Positions 5,285 through 7,075 of a stretch of 7,075 nt of DNA are shown one piece after another. Positions within the stretch are counted from its first letter, which is position 1. Every line of letters starts with the position of its first letter. Source of the DNA: Chromatiaceae bacterium (lineage in GTDB: Bacteria > Pseudomonadota > Gammaproteobacteria > Chromatiales > Chromatiaceae). A program made the translations under genes and the position numbers. The DNA is taken from the NCBI GenBank assembly GCA_016880695.1, contig JAEHCY010000255.1, positions 1 to 7,075 of the forward strand. The letters run 5' to 3'. The notes beneath the pieces were generated by a model that saw only the letters and a list, made by a program, of their open reading frames with translations, made no database searches and was not told the DNA's origin.

Positions 5285-5995
5285 TCACTGTGTGCCCTGA
5301 TAGACCAGCGCGAACAGCCCCAGGGCCACCACGCTCAAGCCGGCGGCTTGGCGAAGGTGCGCATTGCGCGCCAGTTCCCGCAAACGTCCGGCCAGCAGAC
5401 CTGTGACCACCAGGGTGGGCAGGGTTCCCGCCCCGAAGGCCACCATAAAAAGCGCGCCCGCCAGCGGATCGGCCTGGGCCGGCGCGCTCAAGAGCATGGA
5501 ATAAACCAGCCCGCAGGGCAGCCAGCCCCAGACCGCGCCATAGCCAAGGGCCTGCGCCAAGGAACCGACCGGCAGCAAACGACGCCCCGCCGGCTGGACC
5601 CGACGCCACAGGGGCTCTCCGATGCGCTCGATGAGCGCAAAACGGGGGAACCAGCCCGCGATGTGCAGGCCCACGCCCACCAACAACAGCGCCGCGAACA
5701 GTCGCAGTCCCTGGGGCAACCAGGTATCCGCCGCGGCCGCGATAAGCCGCTGGCCGAGCCAGCCGAATAGGGCTCCCGCGATCGCGTAGCTGCCGATACG
5801 CCCGAGATTGAACGCGAGCAGAAACAACCCAAGACGGCCCACATCCGCACGCAGACCCGGGGAGAGGGAGAAGGCCAGTGCCCCAATGATCCCCCCACAC
5901 ATGCCCGCGCAGTGCACAACGCTGAACAGGCCCACCACGAAGGCCAGCATCAGCGACGGCCCGGAGCTACCCGCCAGGCTGGCCATATCGGTCAC
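5285..5995 (-). CDS. DsbD_2 / TauE-SafE-like six-helix membrane protein
   Basis: A 236-residue integral inner-membrane protein with six hydrophobic segments at about 14-40, 54-80, 97-115, 145-170, 178-203 and 215-233. Helix 1 carries HCAGMCGG (28-35) and helix 4 carries GWLPCGLVYSML (157-168). This paired-Cys arrangement is typical of the cytochrome c biogenesis/DsbD_2 transmembrane family, often annotated as sulfite exporter TauE/SafE family. In Pseudomonas and relatives a homologue lies between the ccoGHIS oxidase assembly genes and anr, suggesting a role in thiol or copper handling for cytochrome maturation; the transported species is not proven. Start GTG 5995 (MTDMASL) or ATG 5986 are both possible; neither has a strong ribosome binding site. 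Here it heads a probable two-gene operon with a sigma-54 activator, and no cco gene is in the window. Confidence 0.9.
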   Translation of the reverse strand: MTDMASLAGSSGPSLMLAFVVGLFSVVHCAGMCGGIIGALAFSLSPGLRADVGRLGLFLLAFNLGRIGSYAIAGALFGWLGQRLIAAAADTWLPQGLRLFAALLLVGVGLHIAGWFPRFALIERIGEPLWRRVQPAGRRLLPVGSLAQALGYGAVWGWLPCGLVYSMLLSAPAQADPLAGALFMVAFGAGTLPTLVVTGLLAGRLRELARNAHLRQAAGLSVVALGLFALVYQGTQ

Positions 5996-6107
5996 GATTC
6001 ACCGCCCCAACCTCGATGCCCCATGGCTTGCTTCACCGACTCCCTCCCCTGGCAGCGCGACTGCCCCAATCGCTCACCACTGTATCGCGTATTTTCGCGC
6101 CTGTTCC

Positions 6108-6121
6108 TTGACTTTCGTCAG
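6108..6121 (-). promoter_or_regulatory. Imperfect FNR/Anr-like site upstream of the DsbD_2-like gene
   Basis: TTGACTTTCGTCAG has arms TTGAC and GTCAG, palindromic at four of five pairs. It differs from TTGAT-N4-ATCAA at three positions; TTGAC arms occur in Anr sites. On the minus strand, GATACA at 6086-6081 falls at the class II -10 position relative to this site. The protein family is linked to oxidase assembly, which makes regulation by oxygen plausible, but a chance match is possible. Confidence 0.3.
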
Positions 6122-6241
6122 TTTGCGTCCGTTCCTTGGTACTGTATCAACCTGGAATCGTTGTCTATCCCGTTTGCGCGGTGCCGGCAAGGGGGCGAGC
6201 GAGACCCAAAAAAGACAGACCGTAGGCTCTCGCGGCAAGGA

Positions 6242-6255
6242 TTGAGTCATTTCAA
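6242..6255 (+). promoter_or_regulatory. Imperfect FNR/Anr-like site upstream of the LON-domain gene
   Basis: TTGAGTCATTTCAA has intact outer TTGA and TCAA arms and matches eight of ten consensus positions. A class II -10 would fall near 6277-6282 (ATTGAA), a poor hexamer. It lies 97 bases before the LON-domain start codon. Low confidence. Confidence 0.25.
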
Positions 6256-6352
6256 GGTGTAACGCAGGCATTACCAATTGAAATCCCGATCCGCGCACAC
6301 ATTTCGTGCCGGAAGGTTGCATTCGCCTTGACCTGGCCCGCAAAACCGACGC

Positions 6353-7006
6353 ATGACCAATCCGTTCACGCCAAGATTCGAGTCGCTGCCCTCCATCCTG
6401 GCGGTGTTCCCCTTGAGCGGGGCCATTGTCATGCCCGGAACCCAGCTACCGCTGAACATCTTCGAGCCCCGCTATCTCAACCTGGTGCTCGATACCCTAC
6501 GCGATGAACGGCTGTTCGGCATGATTCAACCCGACCCAAGCGCCCCGGAGACCCAAGATCCGCCCCTCTACCGCACCGGCTGCGCAGGCCGTATCACCTC
6601 GTTCAGCGAAACCACCGACGGGCGGATCGTACTGGTGCTGACCGGGCTGTGTCGGTTCGACGTGCGCGAGGAACTGCCCAGCGTCCGCGGTTACCGGCGC
6701 ATCGTTGCGGACTGGTCACGCTTCGCCGGCGACTACCAGCCCACGGCTACGGCCGAGGTGGAACGCCCCCAATTCCTGAACCAGTTGCGCGCCTACTGTG
6801 ACTGCCGGGGTGTCGAGGTACCCTGGGGCGACCTCGACTCCCTGAACGATGCCGATCTGATCAACCTCCTCGCCGCCCACCTACCCCTTCACCCAGGAGA
6901 CAAGCAGGCACTGGTTGAGGCGATCGAGCTGGACCAACGCGCGAAGCTACTGGCCGCCTTCCTGGAGCTTGGGGCAACCCACGAAGGCGACCGTCGGCGC
7001 CACTGA
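6353..7006 (+). CDS. LON substrate-binding domain protein (stand-alone, no protease)
   Basis: A 217-residue soluble protein consisting of the Lon N-terminal (substrate-binding) domain alone. FPLSGAIVMPGTQLPLNIFE (19-38) followed by PRYL, FGMIQPD (55-61), GCAGRITSFSETTDGRIVLV (76-95) and LTGLCRFDV (96-104) are hallmark segments; the rest is the helical bundle usual in this family (DADLINLLAAHLPL, 166-179; KQALVEAIELDQRAKLLAAF, 184-203). There is no AAA+ ATPase or Ser/Lys protease part, and the length is normal for stand-alone bacterial members. In full-length Lon this domain recognises unfolded substrates; the role of the stand-alone form is not established. ATG 6353 fits the family start, but no Shine-Dalgarno is seen. 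The gene seems to be single, with its own promoter in the preceding spacer. Confidence 0.95.
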   Translation: MTNPFTPRFESLPSILAVFPLSGAIVMPGTQLPLNIFEPRYLNLVLDTLRDERLFGMIQPDPSAPETQDPPLYRTGCAGRITSFSETTDGRIVLVLTGLCRFDVREELPSVRGYRRIVADWSRFAGDYQPTATAEVERPQFLNQLRAYCDCRGVEVPWGDLDSLNDADLINLLAAHLPLHPGDKQALVEAIELDQRAKLLAAFLELGATHEGDRRRH

Positions 7007-7026
7007 GCGATTCGGGAACCCGCCTA

Positions 7027-7074
7027 TCAGAGTGCGATGTCCCGCTGGGGTTGAATTGTCCAGTCGGCGCAACC
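7027..7074 (-). CDS. Possible C-terminal tail of a convergent gene, cut by window edge
   Basis: The minus strand is open from the window edge to a TGA at 7029-7027, encoding GCADWTIQPQRDIAL. The composition looks protein-like and the stop lies 20 bases from the LON-domain stop, a common convergent arrangement. Fifteen residues are too few to name a family, and chance is possible. Confidence 0.25.
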   Translation of the reverse strand, partial: GCADWTIQPQRDIAL

Positions 7075-7075
7075 A

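Larger units (their letters stand above)
5996..6352. other. Divergent intergenic region
   Basis: No convincing gene in 357 bases. It separates the minus-strand membrane protein operon from the plus-strand LON-domain gene, so promoters for both should lie here. It contains two imperfect FNR-like sites (6108-6121 and 6242-6255), a weak plus-strand sigma-70-like pair (TTGCGT 6123-6128, TATCAA 6145-6150, 16-base gap) and an 8 bp direct repeat GTTCCTTG (6103-6110 and 6131-6138). Confidence 0.6.

Noticed and set aside
5226..5900. Minus-strand open frame of 224 codons overlapping the DsbD_2-like gene in another frame.
   Set aside because: The sequence is Arg/Gly/Ala-rich without motifs, while the competing frame has six membrane helices and conserved Cys motifs.
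5993..6037. A 14-codon minus-strand frame (GTG start, MKQAMGHRGWGGES) with purine-rich leader and a stop overlapping the DsbD_2-like GTG start.
   Set aside because: It is too short to support; the overlap could be chance. It may deserve attention if 5995 is confirmed as the start.
6051..6066. TGGCAGCGCGACTGCC as a sigma-54 promoter.
   Set aside because: It has GG and GC at the right spacing but mismatches at several conserved positions, and on the plus strand it faces no nearby gene start.
1..7075. CRISPR arrays, tRNA or rRNA genes, insertion sequences and long repeats.
   Set aside because: I saw no regularly spaced repeats, no cloverleaf with CCA-type end, no transposase motif and no terminal inverted repeats.

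Overview
The window is GC-rich DNA with closely packed, high-GC3 genes. Its gene families (DUF1820, BolA, a RibB/RibBA N-terminus of the [19 protein letters not shown] type, an FNR box) point to a gammaproteobacterium. Chromatiales or Ectothiorhodospiraceae-like is my inference from protein style, not a proven placement.

Layout, left to right. The left edge holds the first 56 codons of a minus-strand riboflavin gene (ribB or ribBA). A roughly 260 bp divergent spacer separates it from a plus-strand orphan RepB-type primase-domain protein, a family more usual on plasmids and prophages than beside a riboflavin gene. A plus-strand run follows: a DUF1820 protein, a soluble PDC/Cache-type sensor-domain protein, an ankyrin-repeat lipoprotein whose start overlaps the sensor's stop (TGATG), and BolA. 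A roughly 255 bp spacer then carries a perfect FNR box with class II promoter geometry, ahead of an unrecognised 119-residue protein with two membrane segments. On the minus strand, a six-helix DsbD_2/TauE-SafE-like membrane protein with paired Cys motifs is followed by a sigma-54 activator lacking any N-terminal sensor domain; a strong hairpin lies between the two. A 357 bp divergent spacer with two imperfect FNR-like sites leads to a plus-strand LON-substrate-binding-domain protein at the right edge, possibly followed by the tail of a convergent gene.

How the genes may work together. The most coherent theme is redox and oxygen response. The perfect FNR box controls the small membrane protein. 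BolA is an Fe-S/glutaredoxin partner. The DsbD_2-like protein belongs to a family often found beside cbb3 oxidase assembly and anr/fnr genes in relatives. The imperfect FNR-like sites would extend that theme if real. The sensor/ankyrin-lipoprotein pair looks like a translationally coupled two-gene unit of unknown role. I see no CRISPR array, tRNA, rRNA, insertion sequence or recognisable riboswitch. Several starts (DUF1820, PDC protein, LON-domain protein, ribB) have poor Shine-Dalgarno sequences; the sigma-54 activator has a very strong one.
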